From Lachnospiraceae bacterium Phil5 (GTDB lineage: Bacteria > Bacillota > Clostridia > TANB77 > CAG-508), in NCBI GenBank assembly GCA_002633185.1, contig NWBM01000002.1:335640-399639 (forward strand): a stretch of 64,000 nucleotides of DNA, in the 5' to 3' direction. Below, in pieces: positions 1-9,889 of the stretch; position 1 is the stretch's first letter; each line of letters begins with the position of its first letter. A model generated the notes under the pieces. That model saw only the letters and a program-made list of their open reading frames with translations, had not been told where the DNA came from and searched no databases. Position numbers and translations under genes: made by a program.

Positions 1-73
1 TGTGCTGCGGGATTTTTTTATTTTTTGTAGACTTTTTAACTTCTGTTTGTTATAATACACTTGGTGATAAGTT

Positions 74-868
74 ATGAAGGGAAAACACGAAAGAAAATCA
101 AATAAAATTCTTTTATTTTTTAGAATTATTTCAATTATAGTTATAATTGGATGTTTAATTTATATCGGTTATTGGTACTTAGAAAACAAGCGTAACTCTG
201 ATATGATAAAAAATCTTACCGAATCTAGTATTAAGGACACTGTTTATATTGATGTAAGAGTTACAGATTCTTCCGAAGATTCAGACGAAAATGTAATTAA
301 AATACCTGTTTATGAACTGGATTTTGATAAATTATTTGCGGTAAATAACAATACTGTTGGATGGATAAAAGTTCCTAATACTACTATAGATTATCCTGTT
401 GCAAAACATTCTGATAATTCATTTTATCTTAACCATTCTTTTGATAAATCTTGGAACTCTGCTGGTTGGATTTTTGCGGACTATAGAAATAAATTTGATG
501 GAACTGATAAAAATATAATTATATATGGTCATAATAGAATGGATTCAAGTATGTTTGCCACATTGAAAAATACTCAAAGTCCTAGTTGGTATAACAATTC
601 TACTAACAAATATATTACTTTTACTAGCCCTAATGGTACACACGTTTATGAAGTTTTCTCTGTGTATACAATTAAGTCTGAAACATATTATTTAACAACT
701 GATTTCTCAAGCAGAAAAGATTTTCTTAGTTTTATAAATACTTTAAAAAGAAGAAGTATTCATGATTTCGGCGTTAGTGTCTCTGAAACAGATTCAATTA
801 TAACACTTTCTACTTGTGATGCTACAGGTAAATCTAGAGTAATATTACATGCAAAACAAATAATGTAA
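74..868 (+). CDS. Class B-like sortase
   Basis: N-terminal TM; GWIKVPNTTIDYPV, YGHN, LSTC motifs typical of sortases. Confidence 0.88.
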   Translation: MKGKHERKSNKILLFFRIISIIVIIGCLIYIGYWYLENKRNSDMIKNLTESSIKDTVYIDVRVTDSSEDSDENVIKIPVYELDFDKLFAVNNNTVGWIKVPNTTIDYPVAKHSDNSFYLNHSFDKSWNSAGWIFADYRNKFDGTDKNIIIYGHNRMDSSMFATLKNTQSPSWYNNSTNKYITFTSPNGTHVYEVFSVYTIKSETYYLTTDFSSRKDFLSFINTLKRRSIHDFGVSVSETDSIITLSTCDATGKSRVILHAKQIM

Positions 869-910
869 AATAAAAAACAAAATGAATTAATTCATTTTGT
901 TTTTTATTTT
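867..910. terminator. Perfect 44-bp palindrome between convergent genes (bidirectional terminator)
   Basis: aaaataaaaaacaaaatgaatt / aattcattttgttttttatttt, touching both stop codons. Confidence 0.8.
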
Positions 911-2445
911 TATTTTATAACTATTGGATTTACTTTTACGCTAAAATCCACAGCATCTTTGTTTACTTCAAAGATAACAAAATTTCCATCATCATATATT
1001 TTATTATATTTGCTATCATTAGTACGCATTTTTAATCCATTTGAATTGTTTTCTGTAAATATAAAGTGTGTTATTCCATATTTTTCTATCATCTCTTCTG
1101 GAGTCATTGATACCTCTAAATCAAAACGACCAAAATCTTTTAATATTTGTACATTGTTAAATTCTTCACAATATACTTCACTTCTGCTATCCATAAAGGT
1201 TGGTATTCCTTTGAATTCCATATATGATCCAAAATTAAAATGATTATACAATCTCATTTCTTTCATATCTATATTATTTAAAATAAATTCAGATGCCCCA
1301 ACTGGATATGCTTTCTCATCAACATAGCTTTCTTTATAAATATATCTATAATTATCAATTGATAGTGCAATACACACTAGTAAAATTATTGCTAACAATC
1401 CATAACTGCTATTCAGCTTATTATCTAATTTATCAAATAATTCTTGTTTATTATATGCTTCAATATAAGATGTTATTAGACTCGCTATTGGGAATGCAAG
1501 AACAACAAGAGCTATAAATAAGTTTCTTACAGCTAAAGTTGACATTATTACTAATCCTATAACAAGACACGCATCTGTGAATTTGATTTTTGTTTTTGTT
1601 ATGCTTAATACTCCTAAAACAATTGTTATTACAGTTAATAATTCCTTACTATCATGTATTTTTTGCTTTTGAAGTTCTAAAATTATTTTGCTTGAATATC
1701 CCCCCATTACCTTAAACATATATGTGAAAGGCGATAGTTTTAGTGGTGTGCAGAATCCTGTTAATAAAACAATTCCCATTGTTATAAATAAGAGTTTCAT
1801 ACTTTCTTTACTTCTTTCTTCAAGCACAAATTTTTCAGTTTTTTCAACAACATTGTGAACTTTTATTTTGTTTAATATCCATTCTAATATATATGGCATA
1901 TAGAAAATAAAGTGTGCAAGCCATACTGATGAATGGAATGTTAGTATTAAAAATGATGTTATAACCAGATAAACACTGTATTTTTTCTTTCCAGTATCCA
2001 GGAGCATTTGTATTGAATATATTTCAAATATAAAGAACAAATATGACATTATCTGTCCCCTACATTTTAAGCATTCTCTCATACACATTACAATAAATAT
2101 TGTAACTAAAAATGCCACTATTGGATTATTTTTTCTTTTTATTAAAGTTATAAACATTGTTAAGCCTATTGCTATAGACATCAATATTACAAATACATAT
2201 AATCCTGTGAATCCTGCTACATTGTATGTTAATGCAACTACAATATCAAAACCCCATCTTAACTTTGTAAATTTTAAATTTTCATGCCATGTAAATGGTT
2301 CATCTTCGTTTACTCCATGTTGAAGTATATAATTTCCTGTCGGAATAGTAAAATACGTATCATTTTCAAATCTTTTATGAATTACTGTTGCTGTTAAAAT
2401 GGCAACACAAATTGCTAATATACATATTAATTTCTTATTTTTCAT
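910..2445 (-). CDS. Multi-TM membrane protein, glycosyltransferase-like
   Basis: Long ORF, many TM segments; C-terminal YNHFNFGSYMEFKGIPTFMDSRSEVY. Confidence 0.6.
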   Translation of the reverse strand: MKNKKLICILAICVAILTATVIHKRFENDTYFTIPTGNYILQHGVNEDEPFTWHENLKFTKLRWGFDIVVALTYNVAGFTGLYVFVILMSIAIGLTMFITLIKRKNNPIVAFLVTIFIVMCMRECLKCRGQIMSYLFFIFEIYSIQMLLDTGKKKYSVYLVITSFLILTFHSSVWLAHFIFYMPYILEWILNKIKVHNVVEKTEKFVLEERSKESMKLLFITMGIVLLTGFCTPLKLSPFTYMFKVMGGYSSKIILELQKQKIHDSKELLTVITIVLGVLSITKTKIKFTDACLVIGLVIMSTLAVRNLFIALVVLAFPIASLITSYIEAYNKQELFDKLDNKLNSSYGLLAIILLVCIALSIDNYRYIYKESYVDEKAYPVGASEFILNNIDMKEMRLYNHFNFGSYMEFKGIPTFMDSRSEVYCEEFNNVQILKDFGRFDLEVSMTPEEMIEKYGITHFIFTENNSNGLKMRTNDSKYNKIYDDGNFVIFEVNKDAVDFSVKVNPIVIK

Positions 2446-2484
2446 TTTAATCTCCTTTAATTATAATAATATTTTTAAAATTTT

Positions 2485-2685
2485 TTATCTCAAAAAATAA
2501 AATTTTATTTCCAATACTATTACAACTATCAGCAATATTTGCAATATTAGAATTGTTAGTACTTTCACTGGTTTTGGCAAATCTCTTAATGTTGTATAAA
2601 CAAACTGCCAAAAATCGGTTCTAATTATTACTATACAAAATATTATAAACAAAGCGCATACTGCTACACTTACTGTAAAATTCAT
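2485..2685 (-). CDS. Small membrane protein
   Basis: ORF with RBS ggagggg upstream of internal ATG (MNFTVSV...); two hydrophobic segments. Confidence 0.5.
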   Translation of the reverse strand: MNFTVSVAVCALFIIFCIVIIRTDFWQFVYTTLRDLPKPVKVLTILILQILLIVVIVLEIKFYFLR

Positions 2686-2813
2686 ATCTTCCCCTCCATT
2701 TTCTTTTGCATTTACAATTTCATTATAAAACAATAATTATTATTTCACAATAGTATATATTTATTTTTTTGTGAAACACTATATTTATAAAATTTAGTGG
2801 AGGATTTTTAAGA

Positions 2814-3443
2814 ATGAAAATATTAATTTTAATTACATTATTTATATCTGCTTCTTTTCTTTTTAGTGGATGTAGTATTTCTGATAAGATAAATTCTAAC
2901 AAACCAAGTGACATTATTAATTCTTCAGAAAACTCTTTTAATAATGATTCAAAAGCATCCCCTTATGATAATAGTTCTAATGAATCTAAAGAAACACAAA
3001 TAGCTTCATTTTCAACACCTCTTAAATCTGGAAGTCCAAATAGAATTGTAAATATTAAATTAACTTGTAATAAGATAAATGAATATGTATTAAAAAAAGG
3101 ATATACGTTTTCATTTAATCAAATTGTTGGACCATGCACAGCTGAAGAAGGATATTTAGAATCTGAAATATTTGTAAACAAAGAAATAAAATATGCCCTA
3201 GGCGGTGGCAATTGCCAAGTAAGCACAACTTTATATAATGCATGCCTACAAGCTGAAGGAATTATTATTGTAGAAAGACACGAACACGGTCGTGATGTTG
3301 ATTATATAGAAGATGGGAAAGATGCTACTGTTTCATATAATACTGTCGACTTTAAATTTAGAAACGATACTGAAAATGATATAAAATTATTTACTTCTTG
3401 TGATGACAAAAATGTTTATGCTAGCATTAGTAAAATTGAATAG
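2814..3443 (+). CDS. VanW-family lipoprotein
   Basis: Lipobox LFSGC; GYTFSFNQIVGPCTAEEGY...GGGNCQVSTTLYNACLQAEG. Confidence 0.85.
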   Translation: MKILILITLFISASFLFSGCSISDKINSNKPSDIINSSENSFNNDSKASPYDNSSNESKETQIASFSTPLKSGSPNRIVNIKLTCNKINEYVLKKGYTFSFNQIVGPCTAEEGYLESEIFVNKEIKYALGGGNCQVSTTLYNACLQAEGIIIVERHEHGRDVDYIEDGKDATVSYNTVDFKFRNDTENDIKLFTSCDDKNVYASISKIE

Positions 3444-3471
3444 AGTTTTTGGATGTGTCCCAAAAACTCTA
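3441..3471. terminator. Palindromic terminator containing both convergent TAG stops
   Basis: TAGAGTTTTTGG-atgtgtc-CCAAAAACTCTA. Confidence 0.75.
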
Positions 3472-5277
3472 CTCAATATTTTTTTGCTCGTAGTGAATTT
3501 GTATGTCTTTTATGATATATCTTGGTTTTAGCTTATATAAATACAGAACATCACTTGCTTCAAGATATGGAATTTCATCAACAGTGTATGATCTAATTTT
3601 TTCCAACTCAAAACCATCTCCATATAAGTATAAATATTTTATTTTAAACATTTTTTTATTTATTAAAACATATATATCCTTATTGTTTTCTAATATTTCT
3701 TCATGTTGTTTTTTTGCCTTTTCGCTTGAACTATACAACTGCTTCTGCAAATTATAAATTGGAACATCTTTTTCTCTTAAAATTTGTGTTAAAGCGCTGT
3801 CATCTCCATCTACTCCCCAAACTCCGTCTATTTTTATTGTTATTCCATTTCTATCTTTAAAAACATATTTATAATTATTAGCTACTTGCTTCAAATCAAC
3901 TTCTGTTATGATACTTAATGCAAAAATCCAAACAAGAAATATAGATACTAATGCAAAAAACACATAAATCATTTCTTTTTCTATCGAACTCAAAAATTTT
4001 CTTCTTATGAAATATGCCAATTTATTTATAAGTACCCCAATAATCAATGAATACAACACTGGTATAATTAGTCCATATCTCATATAGCCATATAAAAATT
4101 GTACCCACAAAAAAGTCATAATAATAGCTATTATTGATATCAAAAATAATTCTTTATTTCTTTTTTTCCATTTAATGGCTCCATATATTAAATATAACAA
4201 TGATATAACATATCCAATTGCCCATATTGGATCTGTAAGAATAAATCTATCTCCATAACCATCTTTTGACAAACTTGTATATATTGGCCAAATTAATTTA
4301 TACTTCCAATTTGGAATTCCAAATAAAGGTTCTACCCATGAATAATTGCCAAAATATTCTGATTTTAAAATATTGTTATAAAATGGATATAAAGGACTTC
4401 CTGTTTGTATTATGTTGTCAATTATATAAATTATAAATGGTATTATAAATATTATTGCCGCTACTAAATATACGGGAACACTTTTTAATTTTAGTTGTTT
4501 TCTTCTTTTTATTAAAAATATTAAAAATACTGGGAAAATTAAAATTAAATTTGGCAACTTAATTCCAGTTAAGATTCCTGTTAAAGCAGTTAGATACCAT
4601 ATTTTTGATTTGTCAGCAAAGCAATCTTTTTCAGTTAATAAAAAATATATTATTCCCAATGTGAAGGCAACAGAAAATGTATCAATATAATAAAATCCTG
4701 TCCATTGCCTTAATATGAACGATGTCCAACACAAAATTGCTAAAAAAGAGTTTAGTTTTCTCTTACCTGTTATATGATTTAAAACATTCTTAAATTGATA
4801 AAATATAACAATAATTGAATAATATGATATTATTGTTCCCAATCTATATCCTAAAAGATATCTTGCAATATAATGCATTCTATCTCCTAGCGGAAAAAGA
4901 AATCCATTAAATGTCTTTCCAGCGAAAAAATCAAAATTTATTTTATCTATTCTAATATTTTCTTGCAAATATATATGATAATTAATTGTATCGTATGTTG
5001 TATCTGGAATTGCGATTCTTAGTGCAGCCAGAATAATTACCATCAAAATAAAGACAATATCATACCATTCAAAGTCTGATTTTATTGTTATAATTTTTTT
5101 CTTAATTATAAAAAAGTTAGTTACCACAAGAATTATTGTAGAAATAATTAAAGAAATACCATAATTTATTCCTGTTAAATATACTGCATAATCATTAATA
5201 ATTGCACAGATTGCTATGTTCAATAGCACCCAAAAATGTACGTTTATATTTTTAATTTTTGTATTTTCGATTTTCAT
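3469..5277 (-). CDS. Multi-TM glycosyltransferase-like membrane protein
   Basis: About 11 TM segments; DTTYDTINYHIYLQENIR N-terminal loop. Confidence 0.6.
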   Translation of the reverse strand: MKIENTKIKNINVHFWVLLNIAICAIINDYAVYLTGINYGISLIISTIILVVTNFFIIKKKIITIKSDFEWYDIVFILMVIILAALRIAIPDTTYDTINYHIYLQENIRIDKINFDFFAGKTFNGFLFPLGDRMHYIARYLLGYRLGTIISYYSIIVIFYQFKNVLNHITGKRKLNSFLAILCWTSFILRQWTGFYYIDTFSVAFTLGIIYFLLTEKDCFADKSKIWYLTALTGILTGIKLPNLILIFPVFLIFLIKRRKQLKLKSVPVYLVAAIIFIIPFIIYIIDNIIQTGSPLYPFYNNILKSEYFGNYSWVEPLFGIPNWKYKLIWPIYTSLSKDGYGDRFILTDPIWAIGYVISLLYLIYGAIKWKKRNKELFLISIIAIIMTFLWVQFLYGYMRYGLIIPVLYSLIIGVLINKLAYFIRRKFLSSIEKEMIYVFFALVSIFLVWIFALSIITEVDLKQVANNYKYVFKDRNGITIKIDGVWGVDGDDSALTQILREKDVPIYNLQKQLYSSSEKAKKQHEEILENNKDIYVLINKKMFKIKYLYLYGDGFELEKIRSYTVDEIPYLEASDVLYLYKLKPRYIIKDIQIHYEQKNIE

Positions 5278-5380
5278 TTTTTTACCCCGTTATCTTAAAT
5301 TTTTCTTTTGTTTTATATTTTTATAAAAGACATTTTTATTATAGTTTAAGTAGTTGTATTTAGCAAGTATATTTGAATAA

Positions 5381-5417
5381 TTTTTTTGGGACACCTCCAA
5401 AAAATCTCCCAAAAAAT
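5381..5417 (-). terminator. Palindromic terminator, TTTTTGGGACACCTCC family
   Basis: tttttttgggacacctccaaaaaatctcccaaaaaat. Confidence 0.6.
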
Positions 5418-5427
5418 CTGTTCAAAA

Positions 5428-6690
5428 TTATTTTCTGCAAAGACTAAACCATTTCTGATAAACCAGCTTCGTTATTTGTGCAAATGTTTCTTTCTCTATG
5501 TCTTTTTCAGCTATAATATTAACAGTTGACACAGTGTTGTTGTCAATGCTATATATTACTGTCCCTATTTTTTGATTTGCTTTCACGGGTGCCTGAATGT
5601 TTTTATCAATTTGAATATTTTGCACTACTTCCCCTTCTTTTCCTTTTTTTACTAGTACTCCTGCATTTGATTGCAATACAGCTTTAACGCTTTTTTCTAT
5701 TCCTTTTGATACATTTACGTCCGCAATTACATCTCCTTTATTTGCGAGCTGTTTGTATGAATAGTTTTTAAATCCATAATCTAACAATGTTCTTGCATTT
5801 TTGAATCGTAAATCACTTGTTGGAGCTTTCATTACTACAGCTATTAATGATAAATTGTCTCTTGTTGCGCTTGCTGATAAATTGTATAAAGCAAGTGATG
5901 TTGAACCTGTTTTTAAACCTGTTGCTCCATTGTAGTTTCTTATTAGTTTGTTTGTGTTGACTAGTTGAGATGTGCCGTTTCTTAGTGAATCCATATATAC
6001 TGTTGTATAATTTGTTACTCCTGGATGATTCAGTAATAATTCTCTTGACATTAGTGCAATATCATAACTTGATGTTACATGTCCGTCTTCATCTATTCCA
6101 TGACAGTTTTTGAAGCAGGTATCGTTCATTCCTAGTTGTTTTGCCCTTTCGTTCATTTTGGTTACAAATGCTTCTTCTGAGCCTGATATGTATTCTGCCA
6201 TGGCTACTACACAGTCATTGGCTGATACTATGCAGATTGCTTTTAGCATTTCGTTTACTGTTAGTGTCTCTTTTGTATCTAGCCATATTTGCGAACCGCC
6301 CATTGAGGCTGCGTTTTGGCTACATGGTACTTGGTCTTCTATTGTTATTTGTCCTGATTCTAGGGCTTCGAATATTAGCAAAATGCTCATTAGTTTTGTT
6401 ACACTTGCTGGGCGAAGTTGCTCATGTGCATTTTTTTCGTATAGCACTTGGCCACTGTTTTGCTCTATTAGGATTGCAGATTCGCAGTCTAGATTAAGTT
6501 CATCTTTTATAGTTTTATCCACATTCTCTCCTTCTGCTTGACTATTTGTCTCAATTGCATCAGAATTATTAATTACAGTCCACTCATAATTTTCTGCTCT
6601 CGATACTAAAAATATTGAAAAAATCAAATATATAACTAGCGTTAAACCTATTACTTTTTTTGAAACTTTCTTTATGTATTTAAAAAGCAT
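5428..6690 (-). CDS. D-alanyl-D-alanine carboxypeptidase (DacF-like)
   Basis: SVTK, SAND, KTG motifs of penicillin-binding carboxypeptidases. Confidence 0.92.
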   Translation of the reverse strand: MLFKYIKKVSKKVIGLTLVIYLIFSIFLVSRAENYEWTVINNSDAIETNSQAEGENVDKTIKDELNLDCESAILIEQNSGQVLYEKNAHEQLRPASVTKLMSILLIFEALESGQITIEDQVPCSQNAASMGGSQIWLDTKETLTVNEMLKAICIVSANDCVVAMAEYISGSEEAFVTKMNERAKQLGMNDTCFKNCHGIDEDGHVTSSYDIALMSRELLLNHPGVTNYTTVYMDSLRNGTSQLVNTNKLIRNYNGATGLKTGSTSLALYNLSASATRDNLSLIAVVMKAPTSDLRFKNARTLLDYGFKNYSYKQLANKGDVIADVNVSKGIEKSVKAVLQSNAGVLVKKGKEGEVVQNIQIDKNIQAPVKANQKIGTVIYSIDNNTVSTVNIIAEKDIEKETFAQITKLVYQKWFSLCRK

Positions 6691-6782
6691 ATATCATACC
6701 TCACTTTCATTTTGTATAATATATGCTTATTTATAATATTTATTCTTTATGTTTAAAACAGTAACTTTTCCCCAATTGTTCC

Positions 6783-8726
6783 TTATTTTGCTAAAGTTTC
6801 AATTTCTTCAACAATATTTTTTACAAACTCATCTAATGCAACTGCTCCAACATCTCCGTCTTTTCTTGAACGAACTCCAACTGTTTTAGATTGAACCTCT
6901 TTGTCTCCTATTACAAGCATGTATGGAACTTTTTCAAGTTGTGCTTCACGAATTTTGTATCCTATTTTTTCATTTCTGTCATCTAATTCAACACGTACTT
7001 TGTGTTTTCTTAGAATATCTGCTACTTCGTTTGCATATTCTAATTGATTGTCTGTTATATTTAGAATTTTAACTTGAACTGGTGCAAGCCATGTTGGTAG
7101 ATTTCCTTTTGTTTCTTCTAATAAGAATGACATAAATCTGTCTGATGTTCCCAGTATTGCTCTGTGGATTACAACTGGTCTATGCTTTTCTCCATCTTCC
7201 CCAATATATGATAAATCAAATCTTTCTGGTAAAGCGAAGTCTAATTGACATGTTGGTATTGTAACATCATGATTTAATGCTGTCTTTATTTGAATATCAA
7301 TCTTTGGTCCATAGAAGGCTGCTTCTCCTTTTGCTTCGTAGAATTCTATGTTCAATTCTTTTAATATTGCTCTTAATTGGCTTTCTGCCGTCTCCCACAT
7401 TTCATCATTATCTATATATTTCTCTATATTGTCTTTATCTCTTAATGATAATCTGTATTTAAATGCATCTGGTGAGAATCCAAAGTCTTTTTGATAAACT
7501 TCTTTTATTAAGTTTAATACTTTTCCAACCTCTTCTTTAATTTGATCTGGTCTTACAAATAAGTGTGCATCATTTTGACACATTTGACGCACTCTTTCAA
7601 GTCCGCAAACTGCACCGCTGTTTTCATATCTGAAATCGTGTGCTAACTCTCCTATTTTTATTGGTAAATCTCTGTATGAATGTAATTCATTTTTATATAC
7701 TAACATGTGATGTGGACAGTTCATTGGTCTTAAAACTAACTCTTCTTCATCCATTTTCATCATTGGGAACATATCATCTTTGTAGTGATCCCAGTGTCCA
7801 CTTGTTTTGTATAAATCTACATTTGCAAGTGATGGTGTATATACATGCCAATATCCTAATGCTAATTCTTTGTCTTGGATATATCTTTCTAAAGTTCTTC
7901 TTATTGTTGCACCTTTTGGTAAATATAGTGGAAGACCTGCCCCTACTAATTTATGTGTCATAAATAATTTTAAGTCTTTTCCTATTTTTCTGTGATCTCT
8001 TTCTTTAGCTTCTTCTAATAATTGAAGATGTTCTTCAAGCTGACTTGCCTTTGGGAAAGATATTGCATAAATTCTTTGTAGCATTTTATTTTTTTCACTA
8101 CCTCTCCAGTATGCACCAGATGAACTTAGAATCTTAACAGCTTTTACTTTTCCTGTGCTCATTAAATGTGGACCTGCACATAAGTCTGTGAAATCTCCTT
8201 GTTTATAGAAACTTATTTCTTCACCTTCAGCTAAATCATTGATTAATTCTTGTTTATATGGTTCATCTTTCATTAATTCTAAAGCTTCTGCTTTTGGAAG
8301 ATTAAATCTTTCAATAGGTAAATCTTCTTTAATTATTTTTTTCATTTCCTCTTCAATTTTTGCTTTGTCTTCTTCTGAAAATGGAACCTCAACATCAAAA
8401 TCATAATAGAAACCTTCATCAATAGCTGGTCCTATTGCTAATTTTGCCTCTGGGAATAATCTTTTAATAGCTTGTGCCATTATATGAGAAGTTGTATGCC
8501 AATATGCCTTTTTACCTTCTTTGTCATCATCTTCTGAATCAAAAGTTAAAATTTCAAGTTTGCAATCTTCATTAATAATTGTTCTTAAATCTTTAACCTC
8601 TCCGTTAATTTTTCCGCAAGTTGCAACTCTTGCCAATCCTTCGCTTATGCCTTGTGCAATTTCATAAATTGATTTTCCCGACTCTACTTCTTTTACTGAG
8701 CCATCTTTTAGTTCTAGTTTAATCAT
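6783..8726 (-). CDS. thrS: Threonyl-tRNA synthetase
   Basis: TGS domain, HTTSHIMAQAIKRLFPEAKLAIGP, RPMNCPHHM, class II motifs. Confidence 0.98.
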   Translation of the reverse strand: MIKLELKDGSVKEVESGKSIYEIAQGISEGLARVATCGKINGEVKDLRTIINEDCKLEILTFDSEDDDKEGKKAYWHTTSHIMAQAIKRLFPEAKLAIGPAIDEGFYYDFDVEVPFSEEDKAKIEEEMKKIIKEDLPIERFNLPKAEALELMKDEPYKQELINDLAEGEEISFYKQGDFTDLCAGPHLMSTGKVKAVKILSSSGAYWRGSEKNKMLQRIYAISFPKASQLEEHLQLLEEAKERDHRKIGKDLKLFMTHKLVGAGLPLYLPKGATIRRTLERYIQDKELALGYWHVYTPSLANVDLYKTSGHWDHYKDDMFPMMKMDEEELVLRPMNCPHHMLVYKNELHSYRDLPIKIGELAHDFRYENSGAVCGLERVRQMCQNDAHLFVRPDQIKEEVGKVLNLIKEVYQKDFGFSPDAFKYRLSLRDKDNIEKYIDNDEMWETAESQLRAILKELNIEFYEAKGEAAFYGPKIDIQIKTALNHDVTIPTCQLDFALPERFDLSYIGEDGEKHRPVVIHRAILGTSDRFMSFLLEETKGNLPTWLAPVQVKILNITDNQLEYANEVADILRKHKVRVELDDRNEKIGYKIREAQLEKVPYMLVIGDKEVQSKTVGVRSRKDGDVGAVALDEFVKNIVEEIETLAK

Positions 8727-8751
8727 AAAAAAACCTCCTTTTCTTTTTTCA

Positions 8752-8996
8752 ATACAAAAGCACTCCTATAAATGCAGAATACTTTTGCATTTATAGGAGT
8801 GCTATATTATTTATAATTATAACACGGTTCCATCCTATTTTTTACTCAATTAATACTTTTAACGCAAGTAATACGTCTAGGTTTATGGCCTAGCAACAAT
8901 GAGGTAGTTTTTCAAATATGCTCTTCTAGATTAGCTTTCAGCCGGTGACTAATCCTCTCTTTTGATAGCTTTTATTTTACTTTGTCTCATTTTTGT
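8752..8996 (-). ncRNA. T-box leader of thrS, putative Thr specifier ACC
   Basis: Minus strand: AGAGAGGATTAG...GGCTGAAAGCTAATC (stem I), AACTACCTC, AGGATGGAACCGTG (T-box, 8823-8836), terminator hairpin 8759-8803. Confidence 0.88.
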
Positions 8997-9011
8997 TTTT
9001 GATATAATATA

Positions 9012-9039
9012 ATTATACGCTTTTTTTACATTTTGTCAA
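9012..9039 (-). promoter_or_regulatory. Sigma-A-type promoter of thrS T-box
   Basis: TTGACA-N16-TATAAT on minus strand. Confidence 0.65.
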
Positions 9040-9278
9040 CTATATTTTTTTGTATTTTTTATAATATGATTGAAATAACAGGTATATCACTTGATTTTTG
9101 GTTATTATTATGTTAATATGTTGTTATTAAAAGCTGGTTTTCCCAGCCAATATAATAGGAGTTGGTATTGAATTATATAGTTGTTCTGTATTATTCATAT
9201 ATACCAACAAGGCTCATGTAGATTGCATTAGGAAACTAAAGCAAAATACGCAACATAATTAAAAGGAGGTCTACCATT

Positions 9279-9770
9279 ATGAAAGCTCGGTCTGCAATCA
9301 TTTTTCTCGCTTCTATTACTACTATAGCAGCTGGAGCAACTGCAGGATCTTTTGCTTCAAAAAAGCTCATTCCGTGCCTTAAAGCTTCAAAAATCTGGGA
9401 TAAAACGTACAAGAATCATCCGTACACAAACACAGGCAAAGTGGTTAAAACATTCCGTAAATACTACTTTGTTGCAACTGACGGGGAAAGTTTTCTTCTT
9501 TTAGATGATACTATCTTTCCGCCAAAAGGTTATCCCGAGTGGATTGAAGATGGATTTGCTGAAGTTCTTCTTAAGCGTGATATTCCGTATAGCATTGAAA
9601 ACAAAGGACTTTTTGCAGCAAAGTATCTCACTCTCCGTTTGCCCAATACTGTAAAGCAGGAAATCAATGTTCTTGGAAAAGCGTTGTTCGAATTTCCGGA
9701 AATGTTTACTCGAGAGCAGCAGGAGCAGATTCGCACTGCAATGATTTGCCGGCTGCTTAAGCTGGTATAA
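9279..9770 (+). CDS. Orphan hypothetical protein with atypical codon usage
   Basis: RBS aggagg; N-terminal signal/TM segment; CCG/CTT/CGT-rich codons unlike neighbours; two in-frame CGG codons. Confidence 0.75.
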   Translation: MKARSAIIFLASITTIAAGATAGSFASKKLIPCLKASKIWDKTYKNHPYTNTGKVVKTFRKYYFVATDGESFLLLDDTIFPPKGYPEWIEDGFAEVLLKRDIPYSIENKGLFAAKYLTLRLPNTVKQEINVLGKALFEFPEMFTREQQEQIRTAMICRLLKLV

Positions 9771-9810
9771 GGTACAAGACATATAAACTCACAAAATTGT
9801 ATAAGCCTGA

Positions 9811-9850
9811 AATTCCCCGCACATTTTTTATGTGTGGGGAATTTTTTTTA
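9811..9850 (+). terminator. Rho-independent terminator
   Basis: aattccccgcaca-ttttttа loop region-tgtgtggggaatt followed by T tract. Confidence 0.88.
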
Positions 9851-9889
9851 ATTACTCATATTTTATTCTTACTTTTTTTATGCAATTTT

